Source of the DNA: Peptoniphilus gorbachii
GTDB taxonomy: Bacteria; Bacillota; Clostridia; Tissierellales; Peptoniphilaceae
Direction: 5' to 3'
DNA length: 64,000 nucleotides
NCBI RefSeq assembly: GCF_016908115.1
Contig: NZ_JAFBDH010000005.1
Span: 87,225 to 151,224, forward strand
In this document: one piece after another, positions 34,234 to 43,850 of the stretch
How positions within the stretch are numbered: position 1 is the first letter of the stretch
Layout: the number at the start of each line of letters is the position of its first letter
Notes under the pieces: model-generated
What the model saw: the letters and a program-made list of their open reading frames with translations, nothing else
What the model was told of the DNA's origin: nothing
Databases searched by the model: none
Position numbers and translations under genes: made by a program

Positions 34234-35547
34234 CTATTCCACAATCACATGCATATAAAGTTTTGCCATTGCCATAACTGGATTAATTAAATATTCACAG
34301 TAAACAGCATCCTTAGCATCTCCAAGTTCAATCTTTATATCCTCAGGTTCTAAATTAGTAATAGCACCCAGCCCTTGAAGTTTAAGAGCGTGATTATAAA
34401 TGTCATTCCAGAGAATATTTCTTCCCATTTCGTTGTTTTGTTCCTTATCAAGGTATCTAGTATTAAAAATAGTTGAAACATCATTTCCAACTTGATGAAG
34501 CACTCTTATAATTTGATTTTTTGAAAAGTCCTCATTCTTTTTAACACTAAAATCAGTAAAGGAATTAATGTCAGATAAAACTCTTGCTTTGTTATCAACT
34601 TCATGGAAAACAAACTGACCTTTTCTAATTGCAGAAATAAGATCTCTTTGTTTCATATTTAGGTCAATTGTATATTCGCCATCATAAATATCATTTCCAA
34701 CAGTCCTATTTATTTCACAACCAGCTTCAGCACCAGCTACCCAATAAACAAGACCAGCTTCGTTTTCTTTTGCATTAGATCCTACATTTATAACAAGCTC
34801 ACTATTGGCTTCAAAATTATATAAAGCGGCTTGGAAGTATGCTCCTTCAAGATTAACTCTTCTCTCAACATAGGACTTATACATTCTCTTTATGGCTTCA
34901 TCAGTTCCTGCATAGGCAACCACATTAATATATTTCTTTTCAAGTTTTTCCAAGAAGTCAGTGTGTGCCTTTGTAGTTTCCTCTCCATTAGTTCCACCAC
35001 TTAGATTTGCACCAAGGGTTTTAGTCAAAGTTCCTTTAAATACAACATATGGACAATCTGATAATTCTTCTATATTTTTAACTGCAACTTTTTCATAAAC
35101 TTTAAGAGTTCCAATTTTTAAAGTAACATCAAACTTTTCTTCTTCATCAACATTATTTGCAATAATAACTACAAATTCATTGCCCTTAGTTCCTGAGTGT
35201 TTCGCAGTTATTGTAAGAGATTCAAGACTTGCCTTTGCCTTTTCACCTCCAGCATTTAATCTATAAATATAAGCAGTCTTAGCGTGGGCTAAAAATTCTC
35301 TTAAAGGCAATAACTCTCTATCTGTATATTCAAGACCAAATAACTCAAGAGATTCCCTTTGTAAATCTGAAGGTTCAACAGTTATAATCTCATCTTCTAA
35401 ACCAAAACTTAAATTTAAACCACAAGCGACAAAACCTCTTTCTCCAAAAATATTAGAAGGTCTCGCCTTTGAAGAAAAGCAAATATAAGTTCCAGAAAGT
35501 ACTTTGTTTTGTACTGGAGGATTCCAAGTACCACCACCATAAGCCAT
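34234..35547 (-). CDS. Phage tail sheath protein, XkdK-like
   Basis: A 437-residue sheath protein with the recognisable N-terminal MAYGGGTWNPPVQNKVLSG and the C-terminal contraction domain (DFSVKKNEDFSKNQIIRVLH...). It proves a contractile (myovirus) tail. The start codon overlaps the TAA of the preceding 56-aa gene by one base. Confidence 0.93.
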   Translation of the reverse strand: MAYGGGTWNPPVQNKVLSGTYICFSSKARPSNIFGERGFVACGLNLSFGLEDEIITVEPSDLQRESLELFGLEYTDRELLPLREFLAHAKTAYIYRLNAGGEKAKASLESLTITAKHSGTKGNEFVVIIANNVDEEEKFDVTLKIGTLKVYEKVAVKNIEELSDCPYVVFKGTLTKTLGANLSGGTNGEETTKAHTDFLEKLEKKYINVVAYAGTDEAIKRMYKSYVERRVNLEGAYFQAALYNFEANSELVINVGSNAKENEAGLVYWVAGAEAGCEINRTVGNDIYDGEYTIDLNMKQRDLISAIRKGQFVFHEVDNKARVLSDINSFTDFSVKKNEDFSKNQIIRVLHQVGNDVSTIFNTRYLDKEQNNEMGRNILWNDIYNHALKLQGLGAITNLEPEDIKIELGDAKDAVYCEYLINPVMAMAKLYMHVIVE

Positions 35548-35717
35548 TATTTAACCTCCCTATTCATAAAATCTTCATAAAGCTTTAGAGCTTCTTCCTT
35601 TGTATATTCCTTACCATCTTCTAAAATTGCATAAAGAGCATCAACATTTCCTATTGGATCTTTAGCATTTAAAAATTGCCCCTTAGTAAAAGTAGGAGCA
35701 TCAGTCTTTTTATTCAT
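35547..35717 (-). CDS. Small phage protein before the sheath gene (56 aa)
   Basis: A 56-residue protein starting MNKKTDAPTFTKGQFLNA and ending EDFMNREVK, in the position of small PBSX-type proteins between the tail terminator and sheath. It overlaps the neighbours on both sides (8 bp and one base of shared start/stop). Similar small proteins precede the sheath in other clostridial myophages; function unknown. Confidence 0.75.
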   Translation of the reverse strand: MNKKTDAPTFTKGQFLNAKDPIGNVDALYAILEDGKEYTKEEALKLYEDFMNREVK

Positions 35718-36132
35718 TTTTAATTAAACCCTCCTGTTTAAGTCTTCTCATAAGTGGATCAGGCATCTTCACTTTTTCCATCCAAACATTTAAATCAAAA
35801 GTCATGACAAGGTCACCATCAATAATTTTTGTCTCGAGATTTTCACAAGTAACTCCTATATTATTAAGCCTTACCTGCTCCATTCCTGTAAGAAGTGTGA
35901 ATCTAATTTCTTCTAATCTTAATAAATCATCTTCATCACATCTTAAATAATTAATATTTATAGTGTTATTTAGAAAGAATCTATCGTCAAATTGTCTAAT
36001 AAGCTCAGTCCTAACGAGATTAATAAAAAAACAAGGAGCCTTAACCCCTTGCTTTTGTCTATCAATTTCAATTCTTATATCAGGAAAGAGCTCTTTGAGT
36101 CTATTAATTACAGGCTGTAAAATAACTACCAT
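35710..36132 (-). CDS. Tail terminator/completion protein (DUF6838-like)
   Basis: A 140-residue protein with VINRLKELFPDIRIEIDRQKQ and PCFFINLV, matching the phage family that precedes the sheath gene. Likely closes the tail at the neck. It overlaps the HK97-gp10-like gene by 7 bp. Confidence 0.75.
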   Translation of the reverse strand: MVVILQPVINRLKELFPDIRIEIDRQKQGVKAPCFFINLVRTELIRQFDDRFFLNNTININYLRCDEDDLLRLEEIRFTLLTGMEQVRLNNIGVTCENLETKIIDGDLVMTFDLNVWMEKVKMPDPLMRRLKQEGLIKNE

Positions 36133-36521
36133 AACTCTTTAAACCTCTTTTCAAACTTTCTTTGAAAGATCCTATCCATAACTTTTTCTAAGTTTTTTTC
36201 AGAAATAGTTAACATAAAAACCCCGTCTTTCCATCCTAAAGTATTTCCACCACGAACAATCCTGTGACCATATTCCACATAGCTTGCATATTCTACATCA
36301 TTAGAAATTTCAATTTCATAGACACTTCCCTTTTTCTTAACATCATCAATATTCCATGACTCCCTAAGAAAACCAGTGTCAACTGGAGTGTTCTTTACAG
36401 TAGCTTGGAAAACTCTTGTGGCAACCTCATAAGTAGCCTCCAGGAAAATTTCATCAGTTACCCTCTTAAATTTTCCTAGACTATTTCTATAATCCTTTAA
36501 AACTTTCGTATCAACTTTCAT
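36126..36521 (-). CDS. HK97 gp10-like head-tail joining protein
   Basis: A 131-residue protein with the family motifs NTPVDTGFLRESW and VEYASYVEYGHRI. Acts in head-tail joining. It overlaps both neighbours by 4-7 bp. Confidence 0.85.
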   Translation of the reverse strand: MKVDTKVLKDYRNSLGKFKRVTDEIFLEATYEVATRVFQATVKNTPVDTGFLRESWNIDDVKKKGSVYEIEISNDVEYASYVEYGHRIVRGGNTLGWKDGVFMLTISEKNLEKVMDRIFQRKFEKRFKELW

Positions 36522-36898
36522 GAAACATCAACCTTTTCAAGCACATATCTTCTATGGGAAAGATGAATTGAAGGAATATCAGAAAATTTATAATGATATA
36601 CACTTCCGTCACATCTAGTGACAATAACATCAGAACCTTTTGGAATATCTACATGAGGTCCAGTTGTCAAAATATCTTTTCTCTCTGCTTCACTATGACC
36701 AATATAATCATCACTGTGAGAAGATGTATTGAAGCTAAGTCTGCATGGTTCGTCTTCTACAAGAGTAACCTTTCTTCTCCTTGTTACTTTGGTTTTCTCA
36801 TCTTCATAAGTTTCAAGGCAAATTGCAGTTACCCTATCTTCAAATAAAAGCGATAGACTTTTGCCGTAGGAATCATAATCAATTACCATTTTAAGCAC
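36518..36898 (-). CDS. Head-tail stopper-like protein (XkdH-like)
   Basis: A 126-residue beta-rich protein (EPCRLSFNTS..., GSDVIVTRCDGSVYHY) in the position of XkdH/YqbH-type neck proteins. Start ATG at 36898 overlaps the upstream gene by 16 bp. Assignment rests on position and pattern. Confidence 0.65.
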   Translation of the reverse strand: MLKMVIDYDSYGKSLSLLFEDRVTAICLETYEDEKTKVTRRRKVTLVEDEPCRLSFNTSSHSDDYIGHSEAERKDILTTGPHVDIPKGSDVIVTRCDGSVYHYKFSDIPSIHLSHRRYVLEKVDVS

Positions 36899-37293
36899 CT
36901 GTATCTACTGCAAAAAACTTCAAGTCTAGCATCAAATAAATCATTTAACCTATTTTTATAACTTAAAATTTTAGCATCTCTTATTTCTTCATCACTTCTA
37001 CTATCAAATTCAACCCTAGTATTTTCAATAGTAATTGATTTAGAAACTCTTTCTCTTTTTTCAATAGGTTCTTTAGAATTTTTTAAGTCATCAATTTCTA
37101 TTTTATTTAGAATTCCTTTGATAGCTATAAAATATTCAATAAATCTATTAGCATCATCTGGGAAGTCTTCCCTGTAGCAAGCCCATCTTAAAGTATCTAA
37201 AACCTCATCATGAATAAAATTAAAAAGCTGGGCATCAATTTCATCTCCACCCAACTCTTTAATAATTTTATTTACATTATCAAGGCTAATCAT
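36883..37293 (-). CDS. Head-tail connector protein
   Basis: A 136-residue helical protein lying between the major capsid and stopper genes, the usual gp6/YqbG-type connector position (MISLDNVNKIIKELGGDEID at start). It overlaps the capsid stop by 4 bp. Confidence 0.65.
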   Translation of the reverse strand: MISLDNVNKIIKELGGDEIDAQLFNFIHDEVLDTLRWACYREDFPDDANRFIEYFIAIKGILNKIEIDDLKNSKEPIEKRERVSKSITIENTRVEFDSRSDEEIRDAKILSYKNRLNDLFDARLEVFCSRYRCLKW

Positions 37294-38327
37294 TTTACTT
37301 TAGCAACAAAAACTTCATTGCAAGCTTCAAAAGATGGAATTGCTCTTGCAACAGATTTAGTAATTCTTGCTACTGGATCTATTCTTCTATAAATAACAGA
37401 AGTTATGAAGTCCTTATTTCTAACATCAATATTAGAAACTTGTGGAAGTTCAACTTCTTCAGCAGTTAAACCAAAATAAGTATTTCCTAACTTAGTTTCA
37501 GGCATAAGAATTACAGTATTTGCTTTAACTAGAGGAAGTAGGCTTCCATCTGCAAGTCTATATTTTTCATTGTAAACTGCAACAGTTGGCAAATCTCTTT
37601 GGCTTAAAAAGTCATTTAAGTTTTGCATACTTGGCACAATAGAAGAATTAACTCCAAAAATAGCCTTTCTTACTGCTTCAGAATTTAAAATAAGTCTTGA
37701 AGTTGCCTTATCCATTAACATTCTACTAGGATTTACCCCAGTGTCTTCAACAATTTTATCTACCCAAGTATCAAGATTATTTAAAGGATCAGCCGTAGCT
37801 TCAGACCATCTTGTACTTGTCTTTAAAGTTTCTTGATGAGTTTCTGGCATGTGATAATCAATAACACCTGTAACACCATTTTCATCAAGAGTGAGTTTTC
37901 CAGTTTGTAAGATTTCAAATCTCATCATATTAATTCTCTTGTAAACAGAATCAATAGTTAGATCAACATCATTAAAAATCCTATTTAAAACAGCCTGTTC
38001 CTCTGCAGGAGTTCTTGGATTTTGAAGCTTAACAATCTCATCTTCTGAAATAAACTTAGAATCCTTGACTAAAAGCATATCTAAAATATTTTTAGCAAAT
38101 CCACTTCTTCCTGATAACTTTGTATTAGTATCTGGTGCATATACTTCAGCAGTAACAGGAAGTTTATTTCCACCAATAATATATTCGATTTTCAAATCAT
38201 CAGTCTTTATATTAGGAAATAATAAATTACCAATATTATCTCCCTCTAGTTTTGTTCTTGCGTACTCTCTTAAATCTAAATTCCCGTTATTTAAGTTTAA
38301 AATAGCATTAGTTAATTGTTCTGGCAT
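37290..38327 (-). CDS. Major capsid protein (protein E family)
   Basis: A 345-residue capsid protein of the lambda-gpE-like family (LLFPNIKTDDLKIEYI, NNLDTWVDKIVEDTGVNPSRMLMDKAT pattern, VIYRRIDPVARI near the end). Follows scaffold and decoration genes in the normal order; GGAGG before ATG. Confidence 0.88.
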   Translation of the reverse strand: MPEQLTNAILNLNNGNLDLREYARTKLEGDNIGNLLFPNIKTDDLKIEYIIGGNKLPVTAEVYAPDTNTKLSGRSGFAKNILDMLLVKDSKFISEDEIVKLQNPRTPAEEQAVLNRIFNDVDLTIDSVYKRINMMRFEILQTGKLTLDENGVTGVIDYHMPETHQETLKTSTRWSEATADPLNNLDTWVDKIVEDTGVNPSRMLMDKATSRLILNSEAVRKAIFGVNSSIVPSMQNLNDFLSQRDLPTVAVYNEKYRLADGSLLPLVKANTVILMPETKLGNTYFGLTAEEVELPQVSNIDVRNKDFITSVIYRRIDPVARITKSVARAIPSFEACNEVFVAKVK

Positions 38328-38340
38328 TTATATTTCCTCC

Positions 38341-38646
38341 TTATACTAATTTAATTTCAGCTAGCTTTGCTTCAGCATTAATTGCTTCAGGAAGCTTATC
38401 CTTATAAACATAACCTTCAATAAGAAGAGGTGCTTCCATATCTCCATCAGTTACATCAATATCAAAGGGAATAATTCCCTTAGCTGTTCCATCATTTTTT
38501 GGATAAACAGTTCCTGCTTTAACAATATTTCTTCCACTTACATCTTTGCCGCTCCCCTTTTTTAAAGTAACTGTTACAGCTACATAAGGATCAGCAAAAA
38601 CTAAAACACTATTCTTACCATCATAAGCAATATTCTTTCCTAACAT
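38341..38646 (-). CDS. Head decoration protein (gpD-like)
   Basis: A 101-residue small beta protein next to the capsid gene, with VKAGTVYPKNDGTAKGI, the pattern seen in gpD-type decoration proteins. It probably stabilises the expanded head. Confidence 0.7.
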   Translation of the reverse strand: MLGKNIAYDGKNSVLVFADPYVAVTVTLKKGSGKDVSGRNIVKAGTVYPKNDGTAKGIIPFDIDVTDGDMEAPLLIEGYVYKDKLPEAINAEAKLAEIKLV

Positions 38647-38659
38647 TATTTACCTCCTA

Positions 38660-39235
38660 TTATCCCCATGGATTAAATTTTTCTTCTTGGTCTTCTCTCT
38701 TAATAACAGCATCAAAAAGTCCCTTTGGCTTTTCCCTGTTATCTCCTGCAATATTTGGATTTGCTCCTCTAAAGTCATTATTAGCAAATAAAGATTTTAA
38801 AGAGTTGTCTTCCCTTAAAGCTTTCATTTGTTCATCAATACCAATAAGCTTTTCATCTTCATATTTGATATCTTGATTATTGAGTAACTTCTTTAATACA
38901 CCAACATTGTTGACCCTTTGATTATAAAGATACTCAGTAATAGCATTGTCTTTTCTTATAGCTTTTAAATTCTCTTCAGCTTCTTCCTTAGCTTTCTTGT
39001 TAGCTTCCTTTAAACTATTAATCTCAGCTTCAAGCTCTTCTTTGTTTCCGCTAAGTTTCTTTAAGCCGTCTATTTGCTTGTCTCTCTTAGAGATTTCACT
39101 ATTAAGACTTTCCAAACCATCCTTTACTTCCTTATATCTATAACTAGGTACATAATCTTTGTTGACATCTTCCAAAATCTTATCTGCAAGACCTTCATCA
39201 ATTCCCATTTCTAACAACTTTTCTTTACTTAACAT
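38660..39235 (-). CDS. Phage scaffolding protein (DUF4355/gp20-like)
   Basis: A 191-residue, highly charged coiled-coil protein (about 30-100) with a C-terminal GLFDAVIKREDQEEKFNPWG, typical of phage capsid scaffolds. AGGAGG precedes the ATG. Confidence 0.82.
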   Translation of the reverse strand: MLSKEKLLEMGIDEGLADKILEDVNKDYVPSYRYKEVKDGLESLNSEISKRDKQIDGLKKLSGNKEELEAEINSLKEANKKAKEEAEENLKAIRKDNAITEYLYNQRVNNVGVLKKLLNNQDIKYEDEKLIGIDEQMKALREDNSLKSLFANNDFRGANPNIAGDNREKPKGLFDAVIKREDQEEKFNPWG

Positions 39236-39361
39236 AATTTACCTCCTATTTACGCAATAGTTACTAATCGCCATTTTACAGTTGGCTAACTTTCAAGTTA
39301 TTTGTCCCACCCCTTTGTGCAAAATATAACTTGTAGCACTTCCTACTTTTTCCAATAAAAA
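39236..39361 (-). other. Intergenic leader before the scaffold gene
   Basis: About 125 bases between the terminator at 39362 and the scaffold ATG. It should hold a promoter for the head genes if the terminator is effective, but I see no convincing -35/-10 pair. Confidence 0.3.
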
Positions 39362-39392
39362 AGCAACTATTTAAGTTTTTTTAATAGTTGCT
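39356..39392 (-). terminator. Terminator after the broken gene
   Basis: GCAACTAT / ATAGTTGC arms; on the minus strand the hairpin is followed by TTTTTTATT. Confidence 0.8.
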
Positions 39393-39402
39393 AATTACAT
39401 TA

Positions 39403-39773
39403 TTAATTTTTAAACTTTAACCAATCTAATGACTCTAGATCTAATTCAAAGATCCACTCATAGTTATTAATCTCAATTAAACTAATGTTATTAAGATGTA
39501 GCCTTTCATAAACTCCATCACTTCTTTTTAAATCTAAAACAATTCCAAAACTATTTCCTTTTTTAAGCTCAATATCATCAGGAATATCTGTAAGAATTAG
39601 AGAATAAAAATCCTTAATCTAACAATACCCTTACCTAAGCTTTTAATTTCAGATTCAAGCTGATACAAGAGAAGTTCTGCCTTATCGACATTAAAACTTT
39701 CTCTATTGCCCTTTCTATACAAAAGTAGTTTGACATTTTCACCTTTCAAAGTCTTAAACAATGTTTTTCTCAT
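39403..39773 (-). pseudogene. Small phage gene split by a one-base frameshift
   Basis: A first frame (39597-39773, 58 codons, starts MRKTLFKTLKGENVK) stops soon after KGIVR; another frame continues as IKDFYSLILTDIPDDIELKK and runs to 39403. Joined by adding one base near 39618, the product would be a coherent protein of about 123 aa. No slippery heptamer is present, so a real indel or a sequencing error is more likely than programmed shifting. AGAGGTG precedes the ATG. Unrecognised. Confidence 0.65.
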
Positions 39774-39792
39774 TTCAACTACACCTCTTTAA

Positions 39793-40137
39793 TTACCAGG
39801 GTTTAAAATCCTTAACTATATCATATGCTTTTCTCATTAAACTATTTTCTTGTAAAAATTCAATTCCCTTTGGTGTAATAACTGCATCTTCATAATTCTT
39901 AAAATATTCTAAGTTTTTATCTATTCCTAGCCTAGGTAAAGAGACAAAAGTTATACCATCTAAATACTTGTCATTAATCAAATTTTTATAAATATAAATT
40001 AAATATTCATCAGATATTTTTTCAGGATAAGTTGATAAATCTAAAATCTCTCTATTTGGTTTTTGTCCAGCTTTTAAACACTCGTATAAGTAAGATAAAA
40101 CATAATAAACAACTGTATAATAGTCATTCTTCGCCAT
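39793..40137 (-). CDS. YjcQ family phage protein
   Basis: A 114-residue winged-helix-like protein with VVYYVLSYLYECLKAG and the C-terminal AVITPKGIEFLQENS, as in the YjcQ family found in prophages. Possibly DNA binding; role unknown. Confidence 0.7.
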   Translation of the reverse strand: MAKNDYYTVVYYVLSYLYECLKAGQKPNREILDLSTYPEKISDEYLIYIYKNLINDKYLDGITFVSLPRLGIDKNLEYFKNYEDAVITPKGIEFLQENSLMRKAYDIVKDFKPW

Positions 40138-40151
40138 CTCATCACCTCCAA

Positions 40152-40186
40152 TAAAAAAGCACCTCTAACATAATTGTCAGTGTGCT
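40152..40186 (-). terminator. Terminator after the 85-aa gene
   Basis: GCAC...GTGC-based stem with short inner pairs; on the minus strand it is followed by TTTTTTATT. Confidence 0.6.
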
Positions 40187-40188
40187 TT

Positions 40189-40446
40189 TTAAAACCACAT
40201 TATAGTGCAATCTTTTATTTTTCTTTTCCCTTCAGCCATATCCCTTAAAGCATTTAATGCATTAACTGCATATGGGTAAGCTGAATATTCTTTCTCATCT
40301 TTAGGAGAGAGCTTTACTGAATAATCATCAATATTTAAAGAATTTATAGATACTAAACCATGTTCATTCCAATCTTCAGGGTAATATTCGGCATATATCC
40401 AATTATTCTTTTTTTCTACGTTTTTTAATTTTAGCATAATACTCAC
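40189..40446 (-). CDS. Hypothetical phage protein (85 aa)
   Basis: An 85-residue protein of mixed charge ending KDCTIMWF. It overlaps the minor head protein gene by 44 bp. I do not recognise it; its place next to the ART-containing head protein suggests co-expression, and an immunity role is conceivable but unsupported. Confidence 0.6.
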   Translation of the reverse strand: MSIMLKLKNVEKKNNWIYAEYYPEDWNEHGLVSINSLNIDDYSVKLSPKDEKEYSAYPYAVNALNALRDMAEGKRKIKDCTIMWF

Positions 40447-42520
40447 TACTCTCCTTTCTGTAATTGTATTTTTTACTAGCTATTTTATGTGCCTCATCTT
40501 GAGTTAATCCCTTAGCTATTAATCTTCTTTCCATTATTTCATGATTTATTAGTGTCAAATCATGTTGTTCCATTTCATCTTGTGCTAGTCTTTGCCAACT
40601 TTGGGCAATAGAAAAGTCAGGATCAAATCTTTTCTTAATTCCATAGATATCATGCTCATCATAAAATAAATAATTCTTTATTTCTTCAATAAGTTTTTTA
40701 TCGTAACCTGTATTTTTTGAAATTCTGTCAATATCAGTTTTCTGCTTTCTTATCTCCTCATAGTAAAGCTGTGCATGATTTCTTGCTTCTTTTGAATAGC
40801 TATCAGTTATAGCCCCTGATACATAATCTATTACATTATCATTATACACTTTTTCTGTTAATAAGTCAGCTTTAAAATAGAATTGACCTTGTTCTTGTCT
40901 GACTTCTCTTATAACAAACTTCTGATTTCTAGCAAGTAAAACCTCTTTTTGTTCCATGTCAGCAATATCAAATTCTTTTAAATCTATACCATGAACCCCA
41001 TTAGGTACATTAAATTCAATTACACATGGCTTTGAACTTCCTGTAAAGTCTTGGAAATCTAAGGCAATTTCTTTATCTTTTGTTGTAGATATAAAGCCTT
41101 TATCGACTATTTCTTTGCCCTCAATGTTCTTTAAGTATTTGTTTATTGCCTCTTGTGCAGGTTTCGACTTGTTATTATATATATAGGCACTCTTTAAATC
41201 ATCATACTCAGAATCACTTATATCGCCAATTATTGAGGATATATCTACTGACCTGTATAGAGTTTTTTCTTTTACTATTTGACTTTGAGTTGCTTGGTCT
41301 AGTTTTTCTAAATATATTTTATCATCTTCGTTTAGTGGATAATCGGCTATTTCTCCTATACCTCTAAGTTTGTTATTTATCCACATTCCATCGCCTGAGA
41401 CATACTCTTCTATAGCTTCCTTAGTTTCTGCTTCGGTATACTTAAGTATTTGTTCTTTTGGCACATTAGGAGTATCTCCCTCTTGATTATTATTTGGAAG
41501 TTTTTCAACGTACTTCTTATACCACTCTTTATAGGTTAAATCCTCAACCCTAAGGCTCTTCTCAGTCTCAGGATCTCGTGCCATTCTCGTATTTTCTATC
41601 TCAGTTTGAATGTCATCGTCATAATAAGGTACTGTCGTCGAGCGGCAATACACATGATAGGGTGGTGCTGTAACTCCTCTTTCATAGTCTTTAACATCAA
41701 ATACTTTCCCATCTAACTTCCTACAAATATCAGAAGTTCTTAAATCAAGGGTCGCTACTACTTCATACTTTTCTACTCCCATCCTTTCATACATTGCTTT
41801 TCTTGATTGAGAATGTATTGCTGAACTTTCTGTTAAAACAAGTCTTTTAGCATTTGATTTACTAACTTTTAATTTATCGGAAATAACTTTTGTGATTTCA
41901 TCTGGTTTTTTACCTGTAATTAAGCCTTGCCTTAATTCAGTGTCAAGAGTGTTTAAGAGCTTATCTTTTCTCTTCCATATCCTATCAGAAAAGTTTTCTC
42001 CATCGTTTGTCCAAGATGTGTTTAAAATATTATTTACAAAGTCTTTAGATAAACTATTTATGTTTTTATATCCTGTAATTCTCTGCAGTTCGTATAAGTC
42101 TTTATAATAAGAAGATGTGAATTTATTTGAAAGGTGAGCAAATAATTTCTTTTGTTCCTTATTTAATAGAGTCGCTACCTTTGATTTCATAGACACTTGC
42201 ATTGCTTGCAGTCTTGATATCCTAACTCTTCTTGAAACTATATCAAGTTCTTTTTCAACATCGGGACTTATAAAACCCTTTGATGCCTTTCTAAACTCAT
42301 CAAGACCTGATTTAAAGGATCTAATCTCATATTTATTTAAAAGCTTCTTAGCTTCTGCCATACTCACATCTTCCATAGAGTTTAACAGTTTAAATATTTC
42401 ACTATCAAGGTCTTCAATAGTACTTTCATAAATTTTAAAGATTTCTTTTACATATTCTTCATCACTATCAAATACATCCTTTGTTGATTTTATAAATCTA
42501 TTCTTCCAGTAATCCGTCAT
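40403..42520 (-). CDS. Minor head protein (SPP1 gp7/Mu F-like) with ADP-ribosyltransferase domain
   Basis: A 705-residue three-part protein. Residues ~1-310 are the head-morphogenesis domain with the signature HVYCRST (289-295). Residues ~360-555 form an ADP-ribosyltransferase exoenzyme domain: Arg423 in LYRSVD, the STT motif at 478-480 (GFISTT) and QKE at 524-526 (Q/E-x-E). Residues ~560-705 form a third charged helical domain (DPDFSIAQSWQRL, LINHEIMERR). Head-borne mARTs can be injected with the DNA and modify host proteins. It overlaps the portal gene by 23 bp. Confidence 0.87.
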   Translation of the reverse strand: MTDYWKNRFIKSTKDVFDSDEEYVKEIFKIYESTIEDLDSEIFKLLNSMEDVSMAEAKKLLNKYEIRSFKSGLDEFRKASKGFISPDVEKELDIVSRRVRISRLQAMQVSMKSKVATLLNKEQKKLFAHLSNKFTSSYYKDLYELQRITGYKNINSLSKDFVNNILNTSWTNDGENFSDRIWKRKDKLLNTLDTELRQGLITGKKPDEITKVISDKLKVSKSNAKRLVLTESSAIHSQSRKAMYERMGVEKYEVVATLDLRTSDICRKLDGKVFDVKDYERGVTAPPYHVYCRSTTVPYYDDDIQTEIENTRMARDPETEKSLRVEDLTYKEWYKKYVEKLPNNNQEGDTPNVPKEQILKYTEAETKEAIEEYVSGDGMWINNKLRGIGEIADYPLNEDDKIYLEKLDQATQSQIVKEKTLYRSVDISSIIGDISDSEYDDLKSAYIYNNKSKPAQEAINKYLKNIEGKEIVDKGFISTTKDKEIALDFQDFTGSSKPCVIEFNVPNGVHGIDLKEFDIADMEQKEVLLARNQKFVIREVRQEQGQFYFKADLLTEKVYNDNVIDYVSGAITDSYSKEARNHAQLYYEEIRKQKTDIDRISKNTGYDKKLIEEIKNYLFYDEHDIYGIKKRFDPDFSIAQSWQRLAQDEMEQHDLTLINHEIMERRLIAKGLTQDEAHKIASKKYNYRKESSEYYAKIKKRRKKE

Positions 42521-43850
42521 AGTCGGACTCCTCTTTCATCTCTTGGTTTCTTTGCTTTATTTCTTCTTCAACATCATTAACCCAAGGATGATGCTTCATT
42601 ATAGTTTTTTCAGAAATTATTCCTGATGATTTCTGAGCATTTTCTATTGTCGCAGATTCGTTAATTAAAATATTTCTATCAAAAGTGAAGTCAACTTTTT
42701 GATACTTGTAACCCTTATAGAAATTATAAAAATAAAGTAGAATATCTAAACTTACTTTAAATTCAGTTTCCATCTCATTGGCATCTAAATCTATGTTTGT
42801 ATAAAGAGACTGAATTGTCATTTGATTTACGGCCTTTTGAAATAAGTCTGAATTAGTATCGACACCTCTTCCCACATCAATAATTGTCCTTCTTAATATC
42901 TCTAATAGGGTCTGATAATTGCTAATATCCATGTCAACTTTTAATGTGGAAACATCAGCATTGCCAGTTTGTGAATTAGAGGAAAAAGCAAGTATTCCAC
43001 TTCTGTTTATGCCTTTTCTTATTTCTTTTAAAGATTCTTCGTCGTGTCCACCAATATTTTTTAGAACTAAAATTGTATTTCTTGAATCTTCGTCCATAGA
43101 ATCCATAAACTTTGAAAGAATTTGATTTATTGCATCTTGTAAAGTCTTAACCCTATTTAGAAGAGGCTGTTCCTGCTCGTCCATTCTAAAATAAATAAGA
43201 GGAATTCTACCCCAATTTCCTATTTCATCTCCTATAGTAAAATAAGCTTCTCTACTTGTTAAAATCAATTCTCCATTTTTTTCAACGTATTTATCAATTC
43301 CATATAAGTGATAGTATTCAACAATTTGTGTTTCATTATCATCATAATCAACAGAAGTATAAAATCTAATAAAACCACTCAGCCAAGTGTGAAGTTTATC
43401 TTCCCAGATAGGTATTATTTCAAGAGGGTCAAACTTCATTAATTTAAAATTGCCCTCAAAATCTATATAGGGATAAATATATCCCATATTAGCAAGTAAG
43501 GAATCCTTGCCAACTGACTTTATGAGCTTATGAAATTTTAAGTCAAATAATTCATTTAATTCTTTTTGATAAATTTTATTTTCTGCATTAACACCTATAG
43601 GTCTTGTAAGTAGATAATTCTTTTTTTGATCTACTAAAACAGAATATAAGTTATTCACTATTTTATTATTAGGTAAATTATTGACCTCTTCTCTAGTCCC
43701 TTTTATTGCACCTATAGCTAATCTCTTTTTGTCTAATATGTCCTGATTATTATTGTAATACCTATAACTTGTTAAGATATCCTTGTAATCTTCACTATTC
43801 CTATAATCATCTAGAATCTTTCTAATTATTTTTGGAGATATATTATCCAA
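42498..43850 (-). CDS. Phage portal protein (SPP1 gp6-like)
   Basis: A 450-residue portal with family features (YNNNQDILDKK near the start, VNNLPNNKIVNNLYSVLVDQKKNYLL, and late MTIQSLYTNIDLDANEME). It forms the dodecameric DNA gate in the head vertex. It overlaps terL by 8 bp and the minor head gene by 23 bp. Confidence 0.92.
   Translation of the reverse strand: MDNISPKIIRKILDDYRNSEDYKDILTSYRYYNNNQDILDKKRLAIGAIKGTREEVNNLPNNKIVNNLYSVLVDQKKNYLLTRPIGVNAENKIYQKELNELFDLKFHKLIKSVGKDSLLANMGYIYPYIDFEGNFKLMKFDPLEIIPIWEDKLHTWLSGFIRFYTSVDYDDNETQIVEYYHLYGIDKYVEKNGELILTSREAYFTIGDEIGNWGRIPLIYFRMDEQEQPLLNRVKTLQDAINQILSKFMDSMDEDSRNTILVLKNIGGHDEESLKEIRKGINRSGILAFSSNSQTGNADVSTLKVDMDISNYQTLLEILRRTIIDVGRGVDTNSDLFQKAVNQMTIQSLYTNIDLDANEMETEFKVSLDILLYFYNFYKGYKYQKVDFTFDRNILINESATIENAQKSSGIISEKTIMKHHPWVNDVEEEIKQRNQEMKEESDYDGLLEE

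Noticed and set aside
39597..39773. Programmed frameshift in the small gene at 39403-39773
   Set aside because: No slippery heptamer or stimulatory structure at the junction; a simple indel explains it.
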